Below are positions 26,430 through 40,400 of a stretch of DNA of 64,000 nt, piece by piece (the first letter of the stretch is position 1; each line of letters begins with the position of its first letter). This DNA comes from Fabrea salina (taxonomy: Eukaryota; Ciliophora; Heterotrichea; Heterotrichida; Fabreidae). The position numbers were made by a program, and so were the translations under genes. The stretch covers positions 186,001-250,000 of the forward strand of contig JALIHJ010000020.1 of NCBI GenBank assembly GCA_022984795.1. Reading direction: 5' to 3'. The notes under the pieces are model-generated. The model was not told the origin of the DNA. It ran no database searches and worked only from the letters and a program-made list of their open reading frames with translations.

Positions 26430-27731
26430 TTAGCTTTTAAGTTTTTTGATCCCATACCAGATTAGGTACCCTAGTCCTCCAATAATGCCTACAGGTATGG
26501 CACCTGCTATAACTATTGGAGACAACAAGTATGCAAAAAAGAATACAATTCCGTTTATAGTAAACCTTATGCAGTCGTTGTTTGCCCAGTCGTCTATATG
26601 AGGATCCACCAGTTCCTTCACAAAGAAGTAAGCAGGCAGCCCAATTAGTATCAAAGGCGAGAAAGCGATTATCATCAACCAAACAAGCAAGTGCAAAGCT
26701 CTTTTGCAGTATATTTTGCTTTTAGGCCAGTTGCTGCGCTGGTTGCTTCCGTTTTGTAAGCCAGGACACCCAAAAGGATTCAGTGGGCTGAAGTGCTTGC
26801 TGGAGTACTTGCCTCTGCAAAGCCAGCACCACTGGTAAAGGCACACTGCACAGGTCATGTGGTTGCAGCCGTCCATCTTCTCTATCCTGGCTTTGCAACT
26901 AGGACACAACTGGACTTCTTTGCCCTTAGCCCACAAATTGTACTCTGAGTCTATTACACTTTCACAGGTTCTGTCTGGGTGCCAGTCAGCCCTGCAAACA
27001 AAACAGATTTCTTTCCTGCAGACTGGGCACTTCAGGTGCTTCTCAGTTTCTGAACCTATCATGTGCCCTTCGCAATTAGGGGTAGTGCACCACCTTACAT
27101 TGGGGTTTTTGTTGAGTTGACATCTTGCTTTGAACTTTTCGTACTTTTCTTTGAGTTCAGGTGAAATTAGTGGCTCTATGGTTTCAGCAGTTAAGTAGTA
27201 GGAACAGACCTCTCCAGGACATCTAATGTCCAGCACGTCTGCTTCACTGATTTTTATTTGTAAGTACTGCTTAATGCAGTCTAGGCAGAACCAGTGCTCC
27301 TGGCATTCAGGGTGTTTCCAAGTTTCTTGCATTTGGTCGTAGCATATACTACAGACCTCTTCGCCTTCTTGGTATTCCTGGTTAAATTCTGGAATATTGC
27401 TTAAGTAACTTTCTGAGATGCTCGGACTTAAACTCCGCTCGCCAGCGTGCTCAAGTCGCTTTTCGTTGCAAATCACACAGGACTTAGAATTGCTATCTGA
27501 AGGAATGAAGTGGTGCTCCCAGCCATTTTCAGACTTGATTAGACAGGGCAAAGCCTCTTCAACTGTTTCAGCCCCTCCGTAGAGTATTGCAATGTCTATG
27601 CTTTTAAGCGGGAAGCCCATCTCCCCCAAAGTCTTTATTAAGAGTTCGTAACTAGTAACGTTTCCCAGTGGGTTATGGTGGTCAGCTTCAATTATAATAG
27701 ACTCATATTGACTACCTGATTCTACATCCAT
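26430..27731 (-). CDS. RBR-type E3 ubiquitin ligase with membrane anchors (RNF19/RNF144-like)
   Basis: 433 residues from the ATG at 27731 (MDVESGSQYES), preceded by ATAATAATA. An open frame continues to 27806 but would overlap the divergent LSM14 gene. Residues about 30-75 resemble a UBA-like three-helix unit (LLIKTLGEMGFPLKS, then EEALPCLI). RING1 (CSICYDQM...), the in-between-RING domain (CPVCRKEICFVCR...) and RING2 follow. RING2 has the catalytic Cys in MDGCNHMTC, the site that receives ubiquitin as a thioester. Two or three hydrophobic segments near the C-terminus suggest membrane anchoring, as in RNF19 and RNF144. UBA plus RBR plus membrane helices is less usual. Confidence 0.88.
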   Translation of the reverse strand: MDVESGSQYESIIIEADHHNPLGNVTSYELLIKTLGEMGFPLKSIDIAILYGGAETVEEALPCLIKSENGWEHHFIPSDSNSKSCVICNEKRLEHAGERSLSPSISESYLSNIPEFNQEYQEGEEVCSICYDQMQETWKHPECQEHWFCLDCIKQYLQIKISEADVLDIRCPGEVCSYYLTAETIEPLISPELKEKYEKFKARCQLNKNPNVRWCTTPNCEGHMIGSETEKHLKCPVCRKEICFVCRADWHPDRTCESVIDSEYNLWAKGKEVQLCPSCKARIEKMDGCNHMTCAVCLYQWCWLCRGKYSSKHFSPLNPFGCPGLQNGSNQRSNWPKSKIYCKRALHLLVWLMIIAFSPLILIGLPAYFFVKELVDPHIDDWANNDCIRFTINGIVFFFAYLLSPIVIAGAIPVGIIGGLGYLIWYGIKKLKS

Positions 27732-27793
27732 TATTATTATGCCACTGGAGTTAATATCTGGGTTCATAAGAATCATGGGGAAACTATAATAAA
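27732..27793. promoter_or_regulatory. Divergent promoter gap, RBR ligase / LSM14
   Basis: 62 nt between two divergent start codons. Repeats of TTATTATTAT lie beside the RBR start and ACTATAATAAA lies beside the LSM14 start. The same A/T-rich, ATAAT-like stretch precedes many start codons in this window and may be part of the transcription start signal. Confidence 0.45.
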
Positions 27794-28453
27794 ATGAGTT
27801 CAGCAACTATTCCTTACATAGGAAGCAAAATCTCACTTATTTCAAAATCAGATATCAGGTATGAAGGTACACTCAAAAGCATAGACCCAACAGAGCACAC
27901 TGTGACCTTAACTAGCGTGAAGTATCTAGGCACAGAAGGGCGAAGAGGTCCCGACAACGAAATACCCCCAGCAGCAGAAACCTACGAAATCATTATATTT
28001 CGCGGCTCAGACATCAAAGACCTCACAGTGATCCAAACCAACCCAATCCTCAGCGACCCTGCAATCATCAACGCTACAAAAGCCCCACAAGAACGCAGAG
28101 AAAGAAGACCTTTTAGGTCCCGCCGTGGAGCTAGACACCCTTATGGGGAGCTCCACCAAGCTGCAAACCCTTCACTCAAGGAACAGTACAAGGAAGAGTA
28201 CCAGTTTTCTGACCCACTTCCACATGCCCACCCCCAAGGCCCTGGCGCGTACGATAAAAAGCAGAGCTTTTTCGACAGTCTTTCCTCTAACACTTCTGAA
28301 GAAAGCAGATTTGATAGAGGCAAACAAAAACAACTAGACGTAGAAACTTTCGGCGAAGACAGTGTCAGCAGCGCTGAAAAAGAGCTAAGACGCTACATGA
28401 GCCGCGGAAGACGAAGAGGCAGAGGTTTCCGTCCTAGGCCCAGGAGGTATTAA
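27794..28453 (+). CDS. LSM14: LSM14/Scd6/RAP55 mRNP protein
   Basis: 219 residues. The N-terminal Sm-like domain (about 5-85) starts [19 protein letters not shown] and contains [14 protein letters not shown], both typical of LSM14. The FDF-like region (EEYQFSDPL) is followed by an FFD box ([10 protein letters not shown]) and a TFG box ([10 protein letters not shown]), then a C-terminal Arg/Gly-rich stretch ([15 protein letters not shown]). This is the complete order of the family. LSM14 proteins repress translation and recruit mRNAs to P-bodies by binding eIF4E-binding or decapping partners such as DDX6. The next gene (dynein) begins 36 nt downstream in the same direction. Confidence 0.93.
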   Translation: MSSATIPYIGSKISLISKSDIRYEGTLKSIDPTEHTVTLTSVKYLGTEGRRGPDNEIPPAAETYEIIIFRGSDIKDLTVIQTNPILSDPAIINATKAPQERRERRPFRSRRGARHPYGELHQAANPSLKEQYKEEYQFSDPLPHAHPQGPGAYDKKQSFFDSLSSNTSEESRFDRGKQKQLDVETFGEDSVSSAEKELRRYMSRGRRRGRGFRPRPRRY

Positions 28454-28489
28454 CTTAAATAATCTGGTTTAGGCGGTTATAATAATTTA

Positions 28490-31400
28490 ATGGCTGAACA
28501 TCCTGACAACTCAGTCCAACAAGTAGAGCAGAACGGGGCACTCGAAGAACCCCCCAAAGAAACTCAGGAGCCAGTTGAAAACGGCAACCCGCCAAACCAC
28601 TTTCAAAACGGAGACCATCCAGACTCCCCAGCCAATGGGGAAGAACCCCAAGCTGACGAGCAAGAACCCCAAGCTAATGGGGAAGAACTCCAAGTTGACC
28701 AAGAAGAACCCCAAGCTAACGGAGAAGAACTCCAGGCTGAAGAAGAACCCCAAACTAATGGAAAACATGCTCCCGGCAACAAGTACATTGAATGGCTGAA
28801 GCAAAGGATTGAGCTAGATGACTACACGCCTGACATGTGGAAAGAAGACTTCAATGAAATGGCAAGTGACTTCTTTGAAGCCGAGTCAGTGGCAAAACTG
28901 TACTTTTGGGTAGACGAAGAATCAGGTCTTCAAAGTTCAAACTCTGAACCTCCTTTGTTGTCCCAGGAGTCCTCAGGCTTTGCTTACTTCATTAAGCCTG
29001 CAAACCTAGGCAGCCTCCAAGCTTCTGACATAGACCAAAACTTAATTACAGGAGTTATAGAAAAGTCAGGATTGGACTCTTTGCTGGACTACATGAACAA
29101 TACCTTTTTACCCTCAGTGAAAAGTGAAGTTAACTGGCCAGACTCAGTTAAAAAAGAATTTTTGGGACAACTCCACAGCTTTATGGGGAACATCACTGAA
29201 GCTACTCACTTGCAAAAAGGAAGCACTATACTGTACATCCCTAACGAGGACATAGTGGAGCCTGAATACGCTGCCAAAGACAAAGACTTAGTTCAGCGTC
29301 TCGAATCAACTCTAATTAGGTGGACCAGACAGATTAGAGACGTAGTCAACAACCAAGACTCCCAGCAAGAAAACGAAAACGCAGGCCCACTAGACGAAAT
29401 CCATCACTGGAAACTCAGGACTATGAACCTTTCACGCATCAACGACCAACTTAACAAAAACGAACTCATAAAAGTGCTTAAAGTCCTTAGGTTCGCAGAC
29501 TCTTCTTACTTGAAACGCTTTGACGAGTTAGCTTCGCAAATCCAAAAAGGAGCAGCAGAGGCCGAAGACAACCTTAACTACTTGCAAACCTTAGCAGACC
29601 CTTGCAAGCAACTAGGCCAAGTGCGACCCCAAGAAATATCCAAGATCCTTCCAGACTTGCTCCAAAAAGTAAAAGAAATCTGTGACAACTCCCAGTACTA
29701 CAACACCAACGAGCGCATTACTGGGTTGTTCCGCAAAATATCTAACGAAGTGATTAACCGCTGTGTTTCTATAATTGAAATAGATGACCTTTTGGGCCGA
29801 GACGTTAACAAGTGCATAGCTGACCTTAAAGAAAGCAAAGAGTGCGGGATGACTTGGAAGACCATTTTCGAAGAGCACTTTGAAAACGAAGAAGAAGGCG
29901 TAAAGCGCAACTACAACAAAGGGTCGATATTTTCCCAAGTAGACGCGTTTGTTCAAAGATGTGTGGACCTCAAACAGATCTGCAAAGGACAGTTGCAGTT
30001 TGCCAGGAAAGGAATGGAAAATTCCTTGCCTTACTTCGGAGGAACTCGGGGCAGAGAAATCACAGAAAACATCCAAGAAATCGAAAAAAGTTTCAACAAG
30101 CAAATAGACAGAATCAAAACTCTAGACTACAACATTTTGGACGTCAAAAACACTCGCTGGCACGGAGACTACAACAAGTTCAAAATCAAAATAAAGCACT
30201 TAGAAAACATGTACAAGAACATTGTGGACTTTGCCTTCCAAGGAGTGACTAACGTGACTCAAGGAGTCGAGATGCTCGAGGCTTTTGACTCACTTGCTAA
30301 AAGAAAACCCATTAAGCAGCACATCCAGAAAAAAGCGATTGACGTCTACGACAAGTTTAAGATGGACTTGGAGCTTGTGAAAAAGGAGTATGACAACCGA
30401 GCAGAGCCACCGTTAGCTACTTACCACCCTAGGTATGGAGGAGCTGCTTTGTGGTGCAGGTCGCTGATCAGCAGAATTCAAAAACAAAAGTCAAAACTAG
30501 ACCAACTAGTTTTTATATCTGACGAGTCTGCTCTCAGGAAGAAAGAAGAAATCTACAAAAAGTACGAAGAAACTTTTGACCGACTCAAAAGCTACATCAC
30601 TGGGAACCTCTACAAAGAGTGGATTCAAAAGATCGAAGAAATGAGTGCTGAAGGCCTTTCTAAGCGCATGAAGAGAAAAGTCTTCCACAAAGTAGAGTCA
30701 GAAATTCCTTTAGAAGGCAGAATCCTTACTAAGAACAAACAAGGAACTATCACTTGTGACTACGACCAAAACTTAATAAAACTAGTTGCTGAAGTTAAGT
30801 GCTGGGAAAAACTCCAGTCCTTCGGAGTGTTGATTCCTTCAGAAGTTAATGAAGTCGCTCAGTTCCGCGAAGAATTCAGAGTCATCAAAGAAAACGCCTT
30901 GATGGTTGTGAGGGACTACAACAGCATCATGAACATTCTGAACGAAGACGAAAAGAAACTCTTTGACTTCCACATTAACTACTTAAACACCAAACTCAAA
31001 CCTGGCTGGTCAAAACCATACGACTGGAACAAAAAACAACTAATAGAAGCCAGCATCCGCGACTGGAAAAGACAATGTGGAGAGTGCCTTGAAAAGGTTT
31101 ACAGGTACAAAAACAACACTGAAAGGATTGACAAGCAGTGTGAAAAGATCACTCAAATTCAGTTACTCAACTTAAACAAGAAAAACGTCTACGAAGTCGA
31201 AGACTTTGAAGAAAGACAAAAACAGCACTTACTCAACAAAACGCCTGAAATCCAAGGAATCTGTGACGAAATACTTAGCATTGTAATGGAGAGTTACGAT
31301 ATATTCAACCCCACCACTGAAGCTAAGTCCAACTCTGCCCTGCAAAGCATCGAAGTAGTTTCTGCTCAGTGGCAAATTTACCTCCAAAAAATCGACAAGC

Positions 31401-34400
31401 AAGTTGAAGAGTCACTTAAACAAGCTGTGAAGCAAGCCCTAAACGAACTCAACAAAGCCATAAACGGAGACACCAAAAACAAACCTAGTCCAGTGTTTAG
31501 ACTCCACATTATTTTAGACGAACAAAAAGGAAGAACTGACTATTCGCCTCCTAGAGACGCTTTGCGGCGCATGATTTCCAAACAGATAGAAAACTTAATA
31601 GACATCAACAAATTCTTTGTAAGGATTTCAGAGCGTTTTTACGACAGCCAAAAAGAACTAGCTGAAAAAATAGACAAACTCTCCACAAACTCTTCTTTGA
31701 CAGCTGCGTTTTTAAGCAGCATTCTGCAGAGACCTGGCGACTCGGAAACAGAAGAACCCCGAACTATTTTTTCGTTCAGAAGTGACAAAGCCCTTAAAAG
31801 GAACTGGAAAGCCATTCAAAAAGGTGTGGACCAGTGCGGAGTTAACTTAGAAAGTCACTTAGAACAGTGGATGTCAGACCAGTACAACGAAGTCTGGGAG
31901 AAGTCCAAAACTCTGTTTCTCAAACGCAAAAAAGAAATGAAGCCTGACTACACTTCTTTCGAAGTAGAAATTAAGCACTACCAACGACTGATATCAGAAG
32001 TAAGCAACATGAAACTAACAGACGACGAGGGCTTTGTACTGGTTGACAGCACCAGAATCAAAGAAACCATCAAACGTTACGCTTACGACTGGATCCAAAC
32101 CATCAACAACTTAGTTAACGAGATTGCCAAAGAAGAACTCTACAAGCTCTACAGTGAGTTTGAAAAAAGCGAAAAAGAACTCAGCCAAGACCCAACTGAC
32201 ATCGAACACCTGAAAAGGAGCAAAGGCAGACTAGTTGAACTCGAAGAAAACGTTACTGTGTTCGAAAACGAAATAGACCCTATTGAAAAGAAGTACGGAC
32301 TCCTAAAAGACCAAAACTCACCAGTCACTGAAGACGAAGAAACCAAACTAAACCAACTCTATGACCGCTTTGAAGAGTGGAAAGTCATGCTCCAAAACGC
32401 TTCAGTGCGGCTGGACAAGTCTTACAAAGTATTCAAAGAAGAAACCAACAAAAACTGGAAAGAGTTCGAAAAGTCAGCTCAGGACGTAAGAAATGAGTTC
32501 AAACAAAGCGTTCCTTTCAACGTGGAGTCAGGCATGACCACTACTGAAGCCAAAAAAGTCATCAAGGAGTTCCGCCACAAAGTAGCCAACTTAAAGGAAA
32601 AAGAAGAGTCCTTGCAGTTTGGAATTGAGCTGTTTGAGATCTCAGCTTACACGCCAGGAGAAATCACCGACATGGACAGAGAACTCGACTTACTTGAAGA
32701 AATCTGGGAGCTCACTGCTAAGTGGGACGACCAGTGGGAAGCCTGGAAAAACACCAAGTTTTACGACTTAAATGTAGAAGTGATGACTGAAGTGGGCAAC
32801 GACTTTATTGACAAGCTCAAAGAACTTTCAAGCACCATTGGAGAGTGGGGGGTTTGGAAGAGTTTAAGTGCAAACTTGAATATCTTTTTAAGCACCATGC
32901 CACTTGTAAGGCAACTCAGTCACAGAGCCATCCAAGAAAGACACTGGGAAGAACTTAAGATGGAAACCAAACAACAGTTCAACCAAAACGACCCTAGTTT
33001 TACCTTAGACGCTATTTGGCAGCTAGGCCTGCACCAGTACGCAGACTTAATTTCTGAGATATTCAGCAGAGCCCAGGCAGAACTTGGCATTTACGAAACC
33101 ATCAAAGAAATAGAAAACACGTGGAACAACTTAGTGCTCAACGTAATTGTCCACAAAGAAAACTACTTGAAACTTACAGCAACTGACGAACTCTTCCAGA
33201 CTCTAGAAGAAAACATTGTTGCTTTAAGTTCTATGAAGTCCCAAATCCACTCCCAACCTTTCCAAGAAGAAATAGCCCACTGGGAGTCTACTTTGAGTTC
33301 AATCAACGACACTGTAGAAGTGCTGTTGCAGGTGCAGAAGCAGTGGTTGTACTTAGAATCTATTTTTGTAGGCAAAGACCAAGAAGAGTTTTCTAAGAAA
33401 CAACTCGCTAACGAACGCAGTGACTTCATGAGAGCCAACGACAGGTTCATGGAAGAAATGAAACGCATTGAAAGCAACAGAAACGCACTGAAAGCGCTAG
33501 CTTACCCAGGGTTCTACGACGTGTTGGTGGAGTTAAACACTCTTTTAGACAAAGTCAAAAAAGGACTAGACCAGTTCTTAAGCATGGAAAGAAAGAAGTT
33601 CCCTAGGTTCTACTTCTTGTCAGACGACGACTTACTCAACATACTCGGACAGGGCAAAAACCCCCGAGAAATCCAGCACCACATCAAGAAGCTCTTTGAA
33701 GGCATCAAGCTCCTTGAAATGACTGGACCTGAAGAAAAAAGCAAGTCCAACAAAACCAACGAAATAGTGTCTATGATTGCCCCCGACAACGAAACTGTAA
33801 AAGTACTCAACAAAGTCATAGCTGAGGGTGAGGTAGAAATATGGCTTGACCAACTAGAAAAAACCATGCAGTTCACCCTTACCAAAAAACTCCTTGACTG
33901 CTACAACAGTCCTTCTGCCAGGAAAGAAGGCGCTTCTGGCAAGAAAGACGCTAACTCCAAAAAAGACAAAAGAGAATGGATTAGAAACAACCCCGGACAA
34001 CTCGTAATCACTTCTGCCCAGATCAAGTGGACTCTTGAAACTGAGCAAAACATACACAAAATTTCCAGTGAAACTGCAACTAAAAACCCTCTTAAAGAGC
34101 AACTAAAAGGCCAAAGACGCTACATCAAAAGACTCGTTGACTACGTAAGAGACCCCTCCAACAACCAAATTGAACGCAACAAAATAGTCGCTTTGATCAC
34201 CATCGAACAACACGCAAGAGAAGTAATTGCTAAACTCATAGAAAGAAACGTTTCTAACATAAACGACTTTGAGTGGATGCAGCAACTTAGATTCGAACTA
34301 AAGCAAAACCCAGACCCAGACAAGGACTACAAAGTTTGCGTAGTTAATCAAACGTCAACAGCGTTTGAATACGGTTACGAGTACCAAGGGAACAACGGAA

Positions 34401-37400
34401 GACTGGTAGTAACTCCTCTCACAGACAGGTGCTACATGACCCTGACCACTGCACTCCACATGAAAAGAGGAGGCGCTCCACAGGGTCCTGCTGGAACTGG
34501 TAAAACTGAAACTGTGAAGGACCTTGGAAAGAATATGGCCAGACTGGTGATAGTTATCAACTGCAGTGAAAGTATGGAGTTTTCGAGCTTAGGCAGACTT
34601 TTTTCAGGGTTTGCTCAGTCAGGTGCTTGGGGGTGCTTGGACGAGTTCAACAGAATCGAAGTAGAAGTTTTGAGTGTGGTGGCTATGCAGATCTCTAGGA
34701 TCCAAGTAGCTATCAAAGAAAACAGGAAAACCTTTGTGTTTGAAGGAGACACTATTAGTTTGAACCCCAACTGCGGAGTGTTTGTAACTATGAACCCAGG
34801 CTACGCTGGAAGGTCAGAACTCCCAGACAACCTTAAGTCTCTTTTCCGGCCTATTTCAATGATGACTGCTGACTTGCAGTTGATCTCAGAAATCATGTTG
34901 CTTTCAGAAGGCTTTGAAGAGGGTGCTTTGTTGAGCAAAAAGATGGTGACTTTGTACACTTTGATGGTCCAGCAACTCTCGAAACAGAACCACTACGACT
35001 TTGGAATGAGAGCTTTGAAGTCTGTGCTAGCTTTGGCTGGAACTATGAAGCGCAGTGACCCTTCTAAGGACGAAAAACTCATACTCATGAGGGCGCTTTA
35101 CAACATGAACGTTCCGAAACTAGTGACTGAAGACATTGACCTTTTCTTGGCTTTACTAAACGGAATCTTTTCAGGAGTGGAAATGCAAGAAAACGACTCA
35201 GAAGTGCTTAAAAACGAAATAGTTTCAGAACTTAAAGGAAAAGGCTTGCAGCCAACTGACATGATTGTGCAGAAGTGCCTGCAACTCTTTGACAGCAAAA
35301 GCACTCGGCACGGAAACATGGTTGTGGGCAAAGCTTTGTCTGGAAAAACAACTGTCTGGAAGACTCTGAAGCAAGCAATGGGCAACTTGCACAGACAAAA
35401 CGTAGAGGGTTTCCAGTCTGTCAAAACTAGAATTCTGAATCCTAAGTCTATCACTACAAACGAACTCTACGGTTGGTACGACAGTGCTAACGAGTGGCAT
35501 GATGGAATCCTTTCAAGCATCATGAAGCAAATGTGTGAAGAAGAAGGAAAGGAATTCAGGTGGTTTGTGCTGGACGGACCTGTGGACACCAAGTGGATCG
35601 AAAGCATGAACTCTGTGCTGGACGACAACAAACTGCTTACTTTAGTTAACGGTGACCGTATTTCCTTGCCGCCTAACGTAAGGTTGCTGTTTGAAGTAGA
35701 AGACCTAGCCCATGCTAGTCCTGCTACTGTGAGTAGGGCAGGAATGGTTTACTTAGACGTCGACGAAATGGGGTTTGAGCCCTACTACGACTCTTGGGTG
35801 GACAAAAAAGACCCTGAAACCAAAGCTTACCTCAAAGAGTGGTTTGAAAAGTACGTTTACAAAGTTATGGAGTGCAAAAAAACCAAGTGCAGTGAAACTG
35901 TGCCTACAACTGACATTAACTCAGTTATCTCGCTTACTAAGGTTTACGATGCCTTTGCGAACCCAGCTGACTTAGAGAAGAACGACGAGAACTACTGGCT
36001 TCTACTAGAAAAGTGGTTTGTGTTTAGTTTGATTTGGTCAGTCGGAGCTAGTGTTGACGAGCAAGGCAGGGACGCCATTGACATCTGTGTAAGGGACATT
36101 GAAAGTGGGTTCCCTCACTCAGGACTTATCTACGACTACTACGTTAACATTGAAAAGAAAGAGTGGGTAGCTTGGTCAGAAAGACTCAACCCCAAGCCCA
36201 CAATCCAGCCTGGAACTCCTTACTCAAGAATACTGGTTCCCACAGTGGACACTTACAGAAACCTTGAAATCATGAAAGGTCTTGTAAAGGCAGGCAGACA
36301 TGTGCTTTCAGTAGGAACTACTGGAACTGGAAAGACTGCTTTGATTACTACTGGACTCTTAGCTACTCTTCCAGAGTCGTTTACTTACTTTACTGTAAAC
36401 TTCTCAGGACAAACTTCGGCTGCCAAAACTCAGGACATCATTGAAACAAGTCTTGAAAAAAGAACCTCCAACAAAAGGGGCCCACCAGGCAACAAGCAAG
36501 CTGTTTTGTTTGTGGACGACCTCAACATGCCTAAAAAGGAGGTGTTTGGTGCACAGCCTCCACTTGAACTTTTGCGTGAGTGGATGGACTACGGTTACTG
36601 GTATGACAGACAAAAGCAGATGCCTCTTTACATCTTGGAACTCCAAATGGTAGCAGCAATGGGCCCTGCAGGAGGAGGCAGGGCTGAAATCAGTCAAAGG
36701 ATTCAGAGTCACTTTAACCTTTTGAACTTCACTTTGCCTGACGACTCCCAAATGCACCGCATTTACTTCACCATAATAAACCACCACTTTTCGGACTTCG
36801 ATGAAGAAGTCAAGCCTTTAGCCGAGTCCTTCACAGGGGCTACTATTAACCTCTACCACAAAGTAAGGGAAGTGTTTTTGCCCACTCCTAACAAGTCGCA
36901 CTACGTGTTTAACATGAGGGACGTTTCAAGGGTGTTCCAAGGAATGTACAAAGCCAGCAGACAGTACCACGACTCAAAAGAAAGCTTAGTGTCTTTGTGG
37001 GCCCACGAGTGCATGCGTGTGTTCCACGACAGAATGATCAACTATGAAGACCAAGAAATGTTTAAGCAGATACTAGACGAGTACATGCAAAACGGAATGG
37101 GAATGAGCTACAAGTCTTGCTGCACACTTGTAGGCGAAGGTGAAGAAGCCAAGTACATCGACCCGTTGTTTGTGGACTCTGACTTAAGAGAAGACGACAA
37201 CGACGTGTACGACTTAGTTGAAAAACAAGACGTTTTGAAAGAAACCCTTGAAAAGAAACTTGAACAGTACAACTCGGACAGAAGACACGTTAAGATGAAC
37301 TTAGTTTTGTTCAAAGACGCTATTTTTTACCTGTGCAGAATCCACAGAGTACTTAAGCAAGAGTCAGGTCACGCGTTACTTGTAGGAGTAGGAGGCAGTG

Positions 37401-40400
37401 GCAGGCACTCTCTGGTCCGACTTGCTGCGTTTGTAGCTGGCTACGAAGTGGTTCAACTAGAAATAAACAAGAACTACAAACTGGGCGAGTTCAGAGAAGA
37501 CATCAAAAAGATGAAGTGGACAGCTGGTGTGGAAGGACACCCTCTAGTGTTTATATTCTCAGACAACGACGTAGTTAACGAGTTGTTTTTAGAAGATGTC
37601 AACAACTTGCTTTCAGCTGGAGAAGTGCCTAACATCTACACTAACGACGAACTCAAAGACATCAGAGAGGCTATGAAGAAACCCGCTAAGAAACTTAAAC
37701 GGCCAGAAACTCCTGACGGCTTGTACAGCTTGTTCATTGAACGGGTAAGACACAACATGCATATTTCTTTCTGCATATCGCCTGTAGGAGCTCAGTTCAG
37801 GGACTACTGCAGAGTGTACCCTAGCTTGATCAACAACACCACTATCAACTGGTTCATGCCTTGGCCTGAAGAAGCTTTATTTGAAGTTGCCAAGAAGTAC
37901 ACCTTTGAGCAACTTGACTTCAAAGACCAAATGAAACTTTCTATTTCAGACGTGTTCTGCAAGATGCACGTGAGTGTTTTGAACAGCTCCAACAAAATGT
38001 ACAACGAACTTAAAAGACAGAACTACATCACTCCTACTCACTACTTAGACTTAGTTTCAGGCTACGTGAGTTTACTGGGCAAAAAGCAAAACGAAATAGG
38101 AAGCATGGCCAACAAACTCAGAAACGGACTTAGCAAACTCGAAGACGCCAAACAAGACGTAGAAACCATGTCTAAAGAACTCGAAGTTAAAAAGAACGAA
38201 GTCAGCAAGATGCAAGAACAGTGCGAAGACCTTATGACGCAAATTAACTCAGAACAAACCAAAGCTGACAAAAGCCAAAAAGAAATGGAAAGCAAAAAAA
38301 CCGACATCGAAAAAGAAAAAATCAGTGTAGAAAGCTTAAAAGCTGAAGCCCAGGCAGACCTTGACAAGGCCTTGCCAGCTCTGCTGGAAGCTGAAGAGGC
38401 TCTCAACAAACTCGACAAAAAAGAAATCTCAGAAGTTAAGTCTTACTCACAACCACCTGAAGCAGTCAGAACAGTCATGGAAGCAGTTATGATAATTCTG
38501 TCTACAGAAAAGCCTAGTTGGGCCAACTCCAAAAAGCTTCTGTCAGAACCAGACTTTTTAAGAAGAATCAAAGAGTACGACAAAGAAAACATTCCTAACA
38601 AAATCCTTAAAAAACTCGAACACTACACTCAAAAACCTGAGTTCCAACCTGCCAAACTTGCAGATATCTCTGCAGCAGCTTCAGCTCTCTGTGCTTGGGT
38701 CCACGCTATAGAATCCTACGCCAAAACTTTTAGAGACGTTGAACCGAAACGCCAAACAGTAAACGCCCTAGAAAGCAACCTGTACAAGATGGAAGAAAAA
38801 CTAACTGAACTGGCCAACAACCTGCAAGAAGTTACTGACACCATACAGAACCTGGACTTGCAACTTAGAGAGCAAGAAGAACAAAGAACTAGCTACGAAG
38901 AAAGGGCTAAAGAGTTGCAGGTAAAACTTGAAAGGGCCGAAAAGTTAGTGTCTGGACTAGGCAGTGAAAGAATCCGTTGGGAAGGCCAGTTAGTGAAGTT
39001 TGACGAAATGTACACTAAGCTTCCTGGAGACTGCTTGGTGAGTGCTGCTTTTATAGCTTACTGCGGACCTTTCACCAGTAACTACCGAGACGAACTTGTA
39101 GAAAAAGTGTGGATTCCTTTAGTGAAGAAGATGGAAATTCCTATGACGCCTGAGTTTAGTTTTTCAAGCTTCATGGCAACTCCTACTGAAATCAGGGAGT
39201 GGAACCTCCAGAAACTCCCAACTGACAAGTTTTCAGTAGAAAACGGAATTTTAGCTACCAAAAGCAACAGGTGGCCTCTCATGATAGATCCTCAAAGACA
39301 AGCTAACGAGTGGATCAAAAACATGGAAAAAGACCAACTTAAGCCAGTGAACCCTCAAAAAAGGTACATGCCCATAATGGAGAACGCGATAACTACTGGA
39401 CTCCCAGTGCTGCTTGAAGACATTGAAGAAGACATCGACCCTTCTTTAGACCCTATTCTGAAGAAGGCTTACCAAATGAAAGGCAAGGTCCTTGCTATCA
39501 AACTCGGCGACAAAGAAATCCGTTACAACGAAAAGTTCAAGTTGTACTTAACTACAAGGATGTCCAACCCCCACTACACTCCTGAAATCTCCACCAAAGT
39601 GATTATCGTTAACTTCCAAGTAAAAGAAGCAGGTTTAGAAGAGCAGCTTTTAGGACTGCTTGTCAGGAAAGAAGACCCTAAACGCGAAGAAGAAAAGGAC
39701 GAACTCGTAGTGAGCATTGCTAGGAACAACAAAACTTTAGTTGAACTTGAAGACCAAATCTTAGGCTTGCTGGACGACTCTTCCGGGTCATTGCTTGAAG
39801 ACGAAAAACTAATCCAGACACTCCAGACTGCTAAAGAAACTGGCGAACAAGTCAAACAAGAACTCGAAACTTCAGAGTTCAACATCCGAAAAATAGACGC
39901 AATGCGTGAAGACTACAGACCTTGTGCTACTAGGGCTTCTGTACTTTACTTCGTGCTTGCGAGCCTTAGTTACGTAGATCCTATGTACCAGTTTTCTTTA
40001 GAAAGTTACTTGGAGTTGTTCAGTGAGTCTATTTTAAAGTCCAAAGAAAAGTTCCCTGTGTGGGACGGCATTCGGGAACGCATTGGCCAGCTAGACAAGT
40101 ACCACATGTACTCAGTGTACACTTCTACCTGCAGAGCTCTGTTTGAAAAGCACAAACTGCTTCTTTCACTGCAGATTTGCGTTGAACTTAGTAAACTCGA
40201 AGGCAACATAAACCTAGAGGAGTACAACTTTTTCTTAAGAGGAGGGTCAGGAATTGCCCAGACTGAACAAACTCCTAACCCAGACACTGACTGGATCACA
40301 CAAGAAATGTGGGACAGCATCACTGAACTAGAAAGCAAAATAAGCACTTTCCAAGGAATCGAAGGCTCAATGATAGTTTCTCGGAAAGAGTGGAAAAGGT

